From contig NZ_JBHTBN010000006.1 in NCBI RefSeq assembly GCF_042664795.1, positions 184,231 to 248,230 of the forward strand: a DNA stretch of 64,000 nucleotides, read 5' to 3'. This document shows, one piece after another, positions 1-7,590 of this stretch (its first letter is position 1; each line of letters begins with the position of its first letter). The notes below the pieces were generated by a model that was not told the origin of the DNA, did no database searches, and saw only the letters and a program-made list of their open reading frames with translations. A program made the translations under genes and the position numbers. This DNA comes from Jejudonia soesokkakensis (GTDB lineage Bacteria > Bacteroidota > Bacteroidia > Flavobacteriales > Flavobacteriaceae).

Positions 1-562
1 GGAAGTAGAAGCCGACTTCCCGCAGAATGTCATTTTTGCGCAAACTAATAGTATGAAGGCTAGCTATGAGCTAAAACAGTATGCCGAAGCGGTTGCGTAT
101 GCAGAAAAAGTGCTTCAGAATTCTAAAATTGATAACTCCATTAAAAGCGATGCGCAGATCATTATTGCACGATCTGCTATTAAAACAGGAAACGAAACAA
201 AAGCTAAAACAGCCTATGCAGAAGTGGCTAAGATTGCAACGGGAGAACTAGCTGCTGAAGCCCTGTACTTTGATGCATATTTTAAACATACAGATGGACA
301 GTTTGAAGCCTCTAATGTTTCAGTACAAAAACTGGCAAAAGAGTATAGCGGTTATAAATATTTTGGCGCGAAAGGATTGTTGTTGATGGCAAAGAATTTC
401 TATGCTTTAAAAGACGCGTATCAAGCTACCTATATTTTAGAAAGTATTACCAAGAACTTTACCGATTACCCTGATATTGTAGAAGAAGCTAGAACAGAAT
501 TAACTCGTATTAAAGCTTCCGAAGCTAAGACAAATGCTTCGGTCGAAACGGGAGAAAATTAG
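1..562 (+). CDS. TPR-repeat protein, C-terminal fragment
   Basis: The frame is open from the first bases of the window, so this is the 3' end of a longer gene whose start lies outside. About 186 residues are visible. They are Ala/Lys/Tyr-rich paired helices of TPR type (for example AEAVAYAEKVLQ, ALYFDAYFKHTDGQFEAS, and the run around YQATYILESI). It ends in a polar tail rich in Lys and Glu. The stop is followed after about 55 bp by an outer-membrane barrel gene on the same strand, so the two are probably co-transcribed. TPR proteins of this kind are usually periplasmic or outer-membrane-associated scaffolds in flavobacteria. No enzymatic motif is visible and the exact role is unknown. An internal ATG at 53 exists, but the open frame upstream of it reads like the same protein. 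Confidence 0.8.
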   Translation, partial: EVEADFPQNVIFAQTNSMKASYELKQYAEAVAYAEKVLQNSKIDNSIKSDAQIIIARSAIKTGNETKAKTAYAEVAKIATGELAAEALYFDAYFKHTDGQFEASNVSVQKLAKEYSGYKYFGAKGLLLMAKNFYALKDAYQATYILESITKNFTDYPDIVEEARTELTRIKASEAKTNASVETGEN

Positions 563-616
563 ACAACCCTTTCCGAAGAAAAAACTCAAATCACTTAACA
601 AAAGAAACCTCGATCT

Positions 617-2410
617 ATGTTCCATAACAGAGCAAATAATAAATATCAAAAAATAGTAAAACAAATTCCCCCTTTGAAGGGGACTAGGGGGATGTTCTCT
701 CTCGTAGTTATATTTTTAACTTCAAACTTTGCATTCGCCCAAGATCCCAAAGAAGACCTGGGAACCGAAGTCGTCAATATTGTAAAACCCTATACGCCTA
801 CGATTTCAGATGCATTTAAGGTAAAACAAACGCCTGTCTTGAATGATTCGGTAATAACTAAAAAGCGTCCTGTCGTGTATAGTATCTTTTCGGTGCCTGT
901 AGCTTCAACCTTCACACCTGCTAAGGGAAAAGCGGCTACCGTAGAAAAAGCGAAACGTATTAAACTATATGATAATTATGCCACGCTTGGCTTCGGAAAT
1001 TACACCTCAATTCTGGGTGAGTTGTACAGTAATTTTGAAATCAGTCGAACAGACAACGCCGGATTTTTCTTCCGTCACAACAGTTCGCAGGGAGATATCG
1101 AGGGGGTTCGATTAGAAAATAAATATTATGACACCCGTTTGGATGGACAATATACCAGCAGACAGCGAGATGTAACTTATTATATCAATGGGGGTGTGCA
1201 ACATCAATTATTTAACTGGTATGGGTTAAGTCCCTATTATAGCAATGCGATGGATGAGGTGATTAGTGGCATTGATCCACAACAAACCTATTTGAGTGGG
1301 TATGTTGGTGGAAGTATCGCACTCGAAGATTCGTTTTTTGATAAGATCACAACAGATGTAAAATTCTTAGGTGATAGCTATAATTCTTCCGAATTCAACA
1401 TCAATGCAGCACCAGAGTTTACGTTTGATTTGGAGCCCATTGACTTTACATTAGATGGTGAAGTTGATTATTTGAGTGGAAGCTTTGACCAAGCCTATTA
1501 TGGAGGTGAAGGACAATCCTATAGTTTTTTAAATATAGGAATAACACCATCGCTCGTATATGTTAATGATGATCTAACACTTTCCTTAGGTGTAGGCGCT
1601 TATCTTAGCTTGGATGGAGAAGAAAGTACTTCCGAACTGTTTTTGTATCCAAAAATAAACGCTTCGTATCGACTTGTAGACGAATATTTAATTGCCTATG
1701 GAGGCGTAGATGGAAGTCTCGAACAGAATTCGTACTATAATTTTAAAGAGGAAAATCCGCACGTGTCACCTACGCTAGGTATTCAGCCAACCAGTCATGT
1801 GTTTGAGGGATTTGCTGGAATCAAAGGGAAGCTGTCCAATGCGATAGGTTATAATTTAAGAGCCAGCTACGGAAAGGATGAGAACAGGGCTTTATTTTTA
1901 AGTAATCCAGCGATTGACGATATGAATATTGAAAATTATGAATACGGAAACTCCTTTGGTGTGGTGTATCACGATATAAACACCTTGGCTATTTTCGGAG
2001 AATTGAAAGTGGCGGTCTCTGAAGCTTTTTCATTAGGAATTAGCGGTACGGTGTATAGTTATGATTATATTGATGAGGTACAACCCTGGAATTTGCCAGA
2101 GTATGAAGCGACCGTATTTACTAACTTTAGCATTACCGAAAAAGTATATGGAGGTGCTTCGGTATATCTGGTTGGAGAACGTAAAGATTTGCTTAATGCT
2201 ATTGGTCCATTAATAGATTTTATTCCACGAGAGGTCACCTTAGATAGTTATATAGACGCAAATGTACATTTAGGATATCGAGTAAATGACAGACTAAATA
2301 TTTTCGCTAAAGGAAGTAATTTGTTGGGTGATAATTACGAGAAATGGTATAGCTATCCGGTGCAGGGTATTCAGGGATTATTAGGCGCTACTTACAAATT
2401 TGACTGGTAA
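617..2410 (+). CDS. Outer-membrane beta-barrel protein (TonB-receptor-like, no plug)
   Basis: A 597-residue protein with a signal peptide ending FAFAQ. After it come an Asp/Glu-rich linker with VVNIVKPYTPTISDAFK and long alternating aromatic/polar strands typical of an outer-membrane barrel. The C-terminus (LLGATYKFDW) ends in an aromatic residue, as barrel proteins do. It resembles TonB-dependent-receptor-type barrels of flavobacteria, but I see neither a carboxypeptidase-like domain nor a plug. A role in envelope transport or stability is inferred only. The first 25 residues are odd: they are encoded by a palindromic C-run/G-run element (about 663-692). An in-frame ATG at 692 directly after the element gives a normal-length signal peptide, so 692 is an alternative start. 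The TPR gene just upstream probably belongs to the same operon. Confidence 0.75.
   Translation: MFHNRANNKYQKIVKQIPPLKGTRGMFSLVVIFLTSNFAFAQDPKEDLGTEVVNIVKPYTPTISDAFKVKQTPVLNDSVITKKRPVVYSIFSVPVASTFTPAKGKAATVEKAKRIKLYDNYATLGFGNYTSILGELYSNFEISRTDNAGFFFRHNSSQGDIEGVRLENKYYDTRLDGQYTSRQRDVTYYINGGVQHQLFNWYGLSPYYSNAMDEVISGIDPQQTYLSGYVGGSIALEDSFFDKITTDVKFLGDSYNSSEFNINAAPEFTFDLEPIDFTLDGEVDYLSGSFDQAYYGGEGQSYSFLNIGITPSLVYVNDDLTLSLGVGAYLSLDGEESTSELFLYPKINASYRLVDEYLIAYGGVDGSLEQNSYYNFKEENPHVSPTLGIQPTSHVFEGFAGIKGKLSNAIGYNLRASYGKDENRALFLSNPAIDDMNIENYEYGNSFGVVYHDINTLAIFGELKVAVSEAFSLGISGTVYSYDYIDEVQPWNLPEYEATVFTNFSITEKVYGGASVYLVGERKDLLNAIGPLIDFIPREVTLDSYIDANVHLGYRVNDRLNIFAKGSNLLGDNYEKWYSYPVQGIQGLLGATYKFDW
663..692. 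repeat. Short C-run/G-run palindromic repeat, REP-like
   Basis: A run of five C, then TTTGAA, then GGGG, a short spacer and five G form an imperfect palindrome able to fold as a small GC-rich hairpin in otherwise AT-rich DNA. I recall similar C5/G5 elements as dispersed intergenic repeats in many flavobacterial genomes. Here it lies inside the reading frame of the barrel gene and encodes the unusual IPPLKGTRG segment before the signal-peptide core. Confidence 0.5.
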
Positions 2411-2431
2411 ACTCAAATAATTTTAATTACT

Positions 2432-2464
2432 AAAAAGCATTCCCACTTCGGAATGCTTTTTTTA
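2432..2464. terminator. Rho-independent terminator after the barrel gene
   Basis: A 12-bp stem (AAAAAGCATTCC paired with GGAATGCTTTTT) around a 6-nt CACTTC loop is followed by a T-run. It sits 22 bp after the stop of the barrel gene. Its 3' part belongs to the 23-bp sequence that recurs at 3786-3808. Confidence 0.85.
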
Positions 2465-2475
2465 TTTTTACTGAA
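2453..2475 (+). repeat. 23-bp direct repeat, left copy
   Basis: This 23-bp stretch (ATGC, seven T, A, five T, ACTGAA) is identical base for base to 3786-3808. The two copies overlap the 3' arms of two terminators and bracket the LRR gene. The left copy starts inside the terminator of the barrel gene. Confidence 0.85.
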
Positions 2476-2514
2476 GCTACAATAGAGATAATCTTTTTTT
2501 TGCGGCTATCAGCT

Positions 2515-3726
2515 ATGAAAAACCCTCTTATATCATTATTATTTATTTTTACAATTAGCATTGTGAATGCCCAAATAGTAAATATTCCAGATCCTATTTT
2601 TAAAAATGTTCTTGCCAATACTTTGTGTGTAGATTTTGATAATGATGGTGTTGCAGATCTTTCTGTAGATCTTAATGGAGATGATGAAATTCAAGTTTCA
2701 GAAGCAGAATTTGTAAATCATCTTATTCTAGATAATCAAAATATTAATAGCATTGAAGGTATTGAAGCATTTACAAACCTTCAAAACCTTAGATGTTCAA
2801 ACAATAACTTGGTAGATGCCAATCTTGGTAATCTTACAAATTTAAAACAAGCTATTTTACTTTCTAATGCAATTGAAAATATTAATATTTCTAACTCATC
2901 AAATCTTGAGATTCTGGGCTTGAGTTTTAATAACATAAGCAATATTGACCTTTCAGATGCAACTAACTTAAAAATTTTAACCATTAGTAATAATCAATTA
3001 ATAAACCTCAATCTTTCTAATAATTTATCTTTAGAAATGCTACAAGCATGGGGTAATAATATTACCATCTTCGACATTTCAAATCATCCTAATATCATTA
3101 GTGTTGATGTTGATGACAATAATATTACAGATGTTAATGTAGAAAATTGCTCGTCTTTGTCTGGATTTAGTCTGTCTGGAAATCCAATAAGGCAGGTTGA
3201 CATGACAACAAATATTTCTTTGCTTCAATTCGTTTGTATAGACACATTGCTAGAAGGAGTGTTAGACTTATCTCAAAATATAAATCTTGAACAATTAGCA
3301 GCAGAAAATACTCAACTTTCTGCCATCGATATTAGCAATGGTAATAACGAGAATATTACTGTAATGCGATTAACAGATAGTCCAAATTTAACCTGCGTTC
3401 AAGTAGATAGGGATTTTGGAAGCGTTCCAAATTTCTGGGAGTATGACTCACAAACCTTATTTAGTGAGAACTGTAGTTTAGGAATTACCGAGGTAGCACT
3501 ACAAGAAGCTGTTATACTGTATCCTAATCCAGCGAGTAATGTGGTTACTATAAAAACTGTACTTCCTATCGATAGTATAGATTTATTCGATAGTCATGGA
3601 AAAAAAATTAGTACAGAATTTGTTGAAAATAAAACGATAGATATTTCAAATCTAGCGTCTGGGGTGTATTTTTTAAAAATAATATCGGGTAATGATATAC
3701 TACACAAAAAGCTATTAATAGAATAA
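2515..3726 (+). CDS. Secreted leucine-rich-repeat protein with T9SS sorting domain
   Basis: A 403-residue protein starting MKNPLISLLF, with a signal peptide ending VNAQ. The start chosen is the ATG at 2515; an in-frame TTG at 2500 has no support. After an acidic segment with DFDNDGVADL and LNGDDEIQ come roughly ten irregular leucine-rich repeats of the LxxLxISNNxLxNLNL type. The C-terminal ~75 residues contain LYPNPASNVVTI, LASGVYFLKI and a KKLLIE end. That is the type A T9SS sorting domain, so the protein should cross the outer membrane and be anchored or released. LRR proteins of this type are adhesins or binding proteins; the ligand is unknown. The gene is visibly more AT-rich than its neighbours and lies between two 23-bp direct repeats, suggesting acquisition or duplication as a unit. 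Confidence 0.85.
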   Translation: MKNPLISLLFIFTISIVNAQIVNIPDPIFKNVLANTLCVDFDNDGVADLSVDLNGDDEIQVSEAEFVNHLILDNQNINSIEGIEAFTNLQNLRCSNNNLVDANLGNLTNLKQAILLSNAIENINISNSSNLEILGLSFNNISNIDLSDATNLKILTISNNQLINLNLSNNLSLEMLQAWGNNITIFDISNHPNIISVDVDDNNITDVNVENCSSLSGFSLSGNPIRQVDMTTNISLLQFVCIDTLLEGVLDLSQNINLEQLAAENTQLSAIDISNGNNENITVMRLTDSPNLTCVQVDRDFGSVPNFWEYDSQTLFSENCSLGITEVALQEAVILYPNPASNVVTIKTVLPIDSIDLFDSHGKKISTEFVENKTIDISNLASGVYFLKIISGNDILHKKLLIE

Positions 3727-3765
3727 TTGATATTGAGTTATTTTCTTTTAACTAAACAATGAGAC

Positions 3766-3799
3766 AAGCATCCTGTTTATTCCGGATGCTTTTTTTATT
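3766..3799. terminator. Rho-independent terminator after the LRR gene
   Basis: The stem AAGCATCC / GGATGCTT, with a ~10-nt loop, is followed by a T-run. It lies about 40 bp after the LRR stop. An ATG at 3759, just before the hairpin, opens a longer frame into the amidohydrolase, but that extension would run through the terminator and is not used. Confidence 0.8.
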
Positions 3800-3808
3800 T
3801 TTACTGAA
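3786..3808 (+). repeat. 23-bp direct repeat, right copy
   Basis: Identical to 2453-2475. It begins in the 3' arm of the terminator after the LRR gene and ends 13 bp before the amidohydrolase start codon. The two copies are 1,333 bp apart and enclose exactly one gene with its terminator. Confidence 0.85.
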
Positions 3809-3821
3809 AACAAATCCATCC

Positions 3822-5459
3822 ATGAGAATTCTAATTACATCCCTCATTATTTCCGTATTATTTTTATCCTGTGCACCCGAGCGTGTGCAAGCAGATCTAT
3901 TGGTTAAAAATGCAAAAGTATATACGGTCAATGAAACCTTTGACATGGCAAAAGCTTTTGTAGTGAAAGATGGAAAGATTCTAGAGATAGGAAAAAAGCC
4001 AGAACTCGAACTAAAATATAATTTTGACCAAACTTTTGATGCAGAAGGAAGAGCTGTTTTTCCAGGATTGATCGACGCACATGCACATTTATTTAATTTG
4101 GGAGTCTATCTTCAGAATGTTGATTTAGTCGGCACAACAAGTTATGAGGAGGTATTAGAAAGAGTGGTAGCCTTTCAGCAGGAAAAAAATAAAGAATTTA
4201 TACTAGGTCGTGGCTGGGATCAAAATGACTGGAAAACAAAAGAGTTTCCAACTAAAAAAGAACTGGATTCATTGTTTCCAAATACACCTGTTGCTTTAAA
4301 ACGAATCGATGGGCATGCATACATTGTCAATACAAGAGCTCTAGAGTTGGCTGGAATTACGAAGGAAACAAAGATGGAGGGGGGAGAAGTAGAATTAATA
4401 AACAATGAACCTTCCGGGATTTTAATTGATGCACCTATGGAATTCGTGAATGCAGTGATTCCTAAAATGAGTACCGAGGACATTGAAGAGGCGTTGCTAG
4501 ATGCACAGCAAGTATGTTTGGAATTAGGATTAACTACCATTAACGATGCTGGTTTATCTGAGGAAGTCATTGAGGAAATTGACAGGCTTCAGAAAAATGA
4601 TAGCTTATCTATTAGGGTTTACGCGATGATTAGCAATTCGCCAGAAAACCTTGATTATTATCTAGATAAAGGTATTATCAAAACTGATCGGTTGCATGTA
4701 CGTTCAGTAAAAGTATATGCAGACGGCGCTTTGGGTTCGAGAGGGGCAGCCATGCGGCAAACCTATAGCGACAAGGAGAATCATTTTGGAGCCATGGTAA
4801 CTCCTATGAGTCAGCTTTCAAGTTTAGCAGAACGTATTGCGGCCGCTGGCTACCAAATGAATACACATGCCATTGGTGATTCTGCAAATGTTGCAGTTTT
4901 AAGAGCGTATAAAGAGGCTTTAAAAGATAAAAGTGATGCACGTTGGAAAGTGGAGCATGCACAAATTGTAACGCCTTCAGATTTTGAGTATTTTTCAAAG
5001 AATATCATTCCGTCGGTACAGCCAACGCATGCGACTAGCGATATGTACTGGGCAGAAGACAGAGTAGGAGCCGACCGTATCAAAGGAGCCTATGCCTATA
5101 AAACCATGTTAGATAAAGCAGGTATCATTGCTTTGGGTACCGATTTTCCTGTAGAAAAGGTAAACCCTATGTATACCTTTTATGCCGCTGTAGCCCGAAA
5201 GGATCTAGAGAATTTTCCAGAAGAGGGTTTCAGAAAAGAAGAGGCATTGAGCAGAGAAGAAACGCTAAAAGGGATGACCATCTGGGCTGCCTATTCAAAT
5301 TTTGAAGAACAGGAAAAAGGAAGTATAGAAGAAGGTAAGCTAGCCGATTTTGTGGTGCTAGACAGAGATATTATGACCATTGAAGAAGACAGTATTCCTA
5401 ATGTCAAAGTATACGCTACATTTATTAATGGAAAGAAGGTGTACGGTAGTAATAAGTAG
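3822..5459 (+). CDS. Amidohydrolase family lipoprotein (YtcJ-like, Amidohydro_3)
   Basis: A 545-residue protein beginning MRILITSLII with a lipobox ending LFLSC, so it is probably a periplasm-facing lipoprotein. The start at 3822 is preferred because the longer ATG at 3759 would translate through a terminator. Amidohydrolase features: the N-terminal beta domain (LLVKNAKVYTV), the metal site GLIDAHAHLF, VKVYADGALGSRGA, MNTHAIGDSA, VEHAQIV, and GTDFPVEKVNP with the catalytic Asp. The C-terminal EGKLADFVVLDRDI returns to the beta domain. This is the layout of Amidohydro_3/YtcJ proteins, metal-dependent hydrolases of amide bonds whose substrates are mostly unknown. No operon partner is evident: a terminator precedes it and the next gene is convergent. 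Confidence 0.85.
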   Translation: MRILITSLIISVLFLSCAPERVQADLLVKNAKVYTVNETFDMAKAFVVKDGKILEIGKKPELELKYNFDQTFDAEGRAVFPGLIDAHAHLFNLGVYLQNVDLVGTTSYEEVLERVVAFQQEKNKEFILGRGWDQNDWKTKEFPTKKELDSLFPNTPVALKRIDGHAYIVNTRALELAGITKETKMEGGEVELINNEPSGILIDAPMEFVNAVIPKMSTEDIEEALLDAQQVCLELGLTTINDAGLSEEVIEEIDRLQKNDSLSIRVYAMISNSPENLDYYLDKGIIKTDRLHVRSVKVYADGALGSRGAAMRQTYSDKENHFGAMVTPMSQLSSLAERIAAAGYQMNTHAIGDSANVAVLRAYKEALKDKSDARWKVEHAQIVTPSDFEYFSKNIIPSVQPTHATSDMYWAEDRVGADRIKGAYAYKTMLDKAGIIALGTDFPVEKVNPMYTFYAAVARKDLENFPEEGFRKEEALSREETLKGMTIWAAYSNFEEQEKGSIEEGKLADFVVLDRDIMTIEEDSIPNVKVYATFINGKKVYGSNK

Positions 5460-5499
5460 CGTTAAAGTTAAAAGTTGAAAATTATTTTTTCACTATTCA

Positions 5500-6294
5500 C
5501 TATCTTCCTCCTTTAGCTCTTAAATCTTCAATACAAAGATTAGGGTCAAATTGGGGAACGTTTGCTATTGCATTACGGTTAAAAAATGTACGCAATGCGC
5601 CCCTATCAGCGCTATTGGTTTCGAAATACATTAAGCAGTCTTCTACCACACAATGTCTTGCCTGATTAGGGTCTTCATGATTTTGATGGATATCGTCATC
5701 CTGAATATTTACCAAACCAAATAAATGCCCGAACTCATGATGTAAGGTAGTCGATTCTAAAGTTGACAGGTCAATATTTTGTGAGGCACTTATATTGCGA
5801 AGTGTACTCTCATAAAGTACGATAGATGTATTTTGATAAGCAGTACCCAAAGTTACCGAAGTAGCCGTATCATTATTGGATCTTCCATTTGCAAAAAAGA
5901 TATAGACCACAATCTCATCTCCGGCCGTATATTGTGTTCTTATAGCATCTTCAATCTCTCTAATCTCGCTGGTTGTGTAAGGTGATCCTTCTTGCGGAGC
6001 AACGACAGTTTCTGTAATGGATATGCCGCCAGGCTTATTGACTCGTGTATTTAAAAAATTGACAAAATTCGTGATTGTTTCTTGTTCTGGTCTAAAGCCT
6101 TCAGAATAGGCAAACTCTACGCGAAGATTTTGATACGTATCATTCGACAATAAATCGGAAGCTGAAGTTCCAAGTGCCTTTCTGTTTTCAGCTTTAAAGT
6201 CTGCTACAGTATCATCACTTTCATCACTTTTACAAGCTGAAAATAATGTGAGTGTCGCTAAAACAAGCAGAAATTGTAACTTAGATATTTTCAT
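5500..6294 (-). CDS. Metzincin-like zinc metalloprotease lipoprotein
   Basis: A 264-residue protein starting MKISKLQFLL with a lipobox LFSAC, so it is a lipoprotein. An upstream in-frame ATG at 6312 falls just beside the -7 promoter element (6317-6324) and is rejected. The zinc motif is HHEFGHLFGLVN, an HExxHxxG signature. Downstream are an Asp/His-rich stretch (DDDIHQNHEDP) and a CLMY sequence that looks like a Met-turn. This is the arrangement of flavobacterial proteins often named membrane metalloprotease. Oddity: the position of the third His of classical metzincins (HExxHxxGxxH) is Asn, so the third zinc ligand would have to come from the His/Asp-rich segment. Substrate unknown. It is divergent from the DUF2059 gene. 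Confidence 0.75.
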   Translation of the reverse strand: MKISKLQFLLVLATLTLFSACKSDESDDTVADFKAENRKALGTSASDLLSNDTYQNLRVEFAYSEGFRPEQETITNFVNFLNTRVNKPGGISITETVVAPQEGSPYTTSEIREIEDAIRTQYTAGDEIVVYIFFANGRSNNDTATSVTLGTAYQNTSIVLYESTLRNISASQNIDLSTLESTTLHHEFGHLFGLVNIQDDDIHQNHEDPNQARHCVVEDCLMYFETNSADRGALRTFFNRNAIANVPQFDPNLCIEDLRAKGGR

Positions 6295-6299
6295 ATAAT

Positions 6300-6324
6300 T
6301 AATTTTGTACATTTGACAAACTTA
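6300..6324. promoter_or_regulatory. Divergent overlapping -7 elements (TAnnTTTG)
   Basis: On the plus strand TAATTTTG lies at 6300-6307, about 33 bp before the DUF2059 gene start. On the minus strand TAAGTTTG (complement of 6317-6324) lies about 22 bp before the metalloprotease start at 6294. Both match the Bacteroidota -7 consensus. A TTTC about 18 bp upstream of the minus-strand element is a near match to the -33 TTTG. The two promoters are back to back within 25 bp. Confidence 0.5.
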
Positions 6325-6340
6325 CTTCAATAAATACTTT

Positions 6341-6949
6341 ATGAAAGTCCGTGTCTTATTTTTAACGTTATTTTTAACGATGTATTTTTCAGTTTCTGCA
6401 CAAGATTCATACCAAGAGAGTATCGCCGAATATCTTACTCTTAATGGAACAACTCAAAAATATGAAGGAGAGTATGCTAAAATGTTTGTTCTTTTGAAAA
6501 AGCATTTTTCCAAATCAGATATTTCTGAAGCTACATGGACCTCCTTGCAAACCAATAAGAAACAAAGTATAAAGGAGATTCAGACAAAACTAGCCGTTTC
6601 TTATAAAGAACATTTTTCTGAAAAAGACATCCAAAAGATGACTGCCTTTTATAAAACAGATGCTGGAAAGCAATTAGCTACTCACCCAACCAAGCTTTCA
6701 CCTGAACAAAACCAAGCAGTGGCCGAGTTGCATGAAAGTGGTTTTGGTAAAAAAAATGAAAAGAAACAACAAGAAGTAATGAAGGCTGTTAATAGAATTG
6801 CTTCCAATTGGAGTCGTGATTTATACTTAGAAAAAGTGAATGCTCTAAAGGCAAAAGGGTTTGTTCCAGATTATGAAATAACTGAAACTAATAAAACAAT
6901 CGGCAAAGGTAAGAATGCTCAGGCTTCTCTAATAAAATCTCAAAATTAA
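6341..6949 (+). CDS. Secreted DUF2059 family protein
   Basis: A 202-residue protein with a signal peptide ending SVSAQ. The mature part is helical and contains the DUF2059 core: SYKEHFSEKDIQKMTAFYKT followed by DAGKQLATHPTKLS. The pattern is of amphipathic helices with FY...GKxL. DUF2059 proteins are small periplasmic proteins of unknown function. The last 62 bases overlap the end of the convergent methyltransferase gene on the opposite strand. The Lys/Asn-rich C-terminal tail in the overlap looks non-conserved. Confidence 0.7.
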   Translation: MKVRVLFLTLFLTMYFSVSAQDSYQESIAEYLTLNGTTQKYEGEYAKMFVLLKKHFSKSDISEATWTSLQTNKKQSIKEIQTKLAVSYKEHFSEKDIQKMTAFYKTDAGKQLATHPTKLSPEQNQAVAELHESGFGKKNEKKQQEVMKAVNRIASNWSRDLYLEKVNALKAKGFVPDYEITETNKTIGKGKNAQASLIKSQN

Positions 6950-7589
6950 ATCCGTTTTCTTTACAAATTCTAGCAAACAAATTTTGATCTAGGTATAGCC
7001 ATGGAAACTCTTGGGTCCTTTTACCATTATAATGCATGGTAAAATCAAGCTCACCATAATATCGATCTGATGGCACCCAAATGCTTCCATCGTCATTCTC
7101 ATCATACATATAGGAAATATCACTGGAGTCAATGTATATACTTCCCTTTGGCGTTAGCAAACTTTTTAAATGTTGAAGGTATCGGGGTACCAATGCTACT
7201 TTCTTGAAAATTCCCGTTCCATTCATTAAAACCAAAATAGTGTCGAAGGACGATTCTGAATATGCTAAGATATCAGTTAGTAGTACTTTTTTTACACCTC
7301 TTTTTTTGGCAACCTCAACAGCGCCTGGGGATGTGTCGATAGCTGTAACATCCAAACCCTTTTCTTGGAGATAAAGCGCATGACTTCCAGATCCGCAGCC
7401 AATATCAAGTACCTTTCCTCTTGCCAGGTTTAATGCTTTTTGCTCCACTTTGGGCATTTCTTTATAGCTTCGGAAAAGATACGGCAGCGGAAATTCATCT
7501 TTTTCACTGATATTGGTTTCAGTAATAATATCCTCAGTATAATTTCCATGGTAAAAGTCCAGTAAGGCCTTTCCGAAGAGATCTTCCAT
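6888..7589 (-). CDS. Class I SAM-dependent methyltransferase
   Basis: A 233-residue protein starting MEDLFGKALLDF. This ATG lies one base after the stop of the PIG-L gene (TAA-T-ATG), which suits translational coupling; an earlier ATG at 7643 would overlap that gene by 53 bp. Rossmann motif I is VLDIGCGSGSHALYL, followed by VTAIDTSPGAVEVAKKRG (motif II acidic residue) and ILVLMNGTGIF near the substrate site. The later half has IYIDSSDISYM and a WLYLD segment. Methyltransferases of this class act on varied small molecules or proteins. The substrate cannot be told here; linkage to the secreted deacetylase may only reflect transcription. Its 3' end overlaps the convergent DUF2059 gene by 62 bp. 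Confidence 0.8.
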   Translation of the reverse strand: MEDLFGKALLDFYHGNYTEDIITETNISEKDEFPLPYLFRSYKEMPKVEQKALNLARGKVLDIGCGSGSHALYLQEKGLDVTAIDTSPGAVEVAKKRGVKKVLLTDILAYSESSFDTILVLMNGTGIFKKVALVPRYLQHLKSLLTPKGSIYIDSSDISYMYDENDDGSIWVPSDRYYGELDFTMHYNGKRTQEFPWLYLDQNLFARICKENGFNFEILLEKPEHSYLCRLFY

Positions 7590-7590
7590 A

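Noticed and set aside
2430..2618. Short minus-strand frame over the terminator and LRR start
   Set aside because: It spans a terminator and the coding start of the LRR gene on the other strand and has no recognisable product.
3759..3821. N-terminal extension of the amidohydrolase
   Set aside because: It would translate straight through the terminator hairpin of the LRR gene. The ATG at 3822 gives a normal lipoprotein signal.
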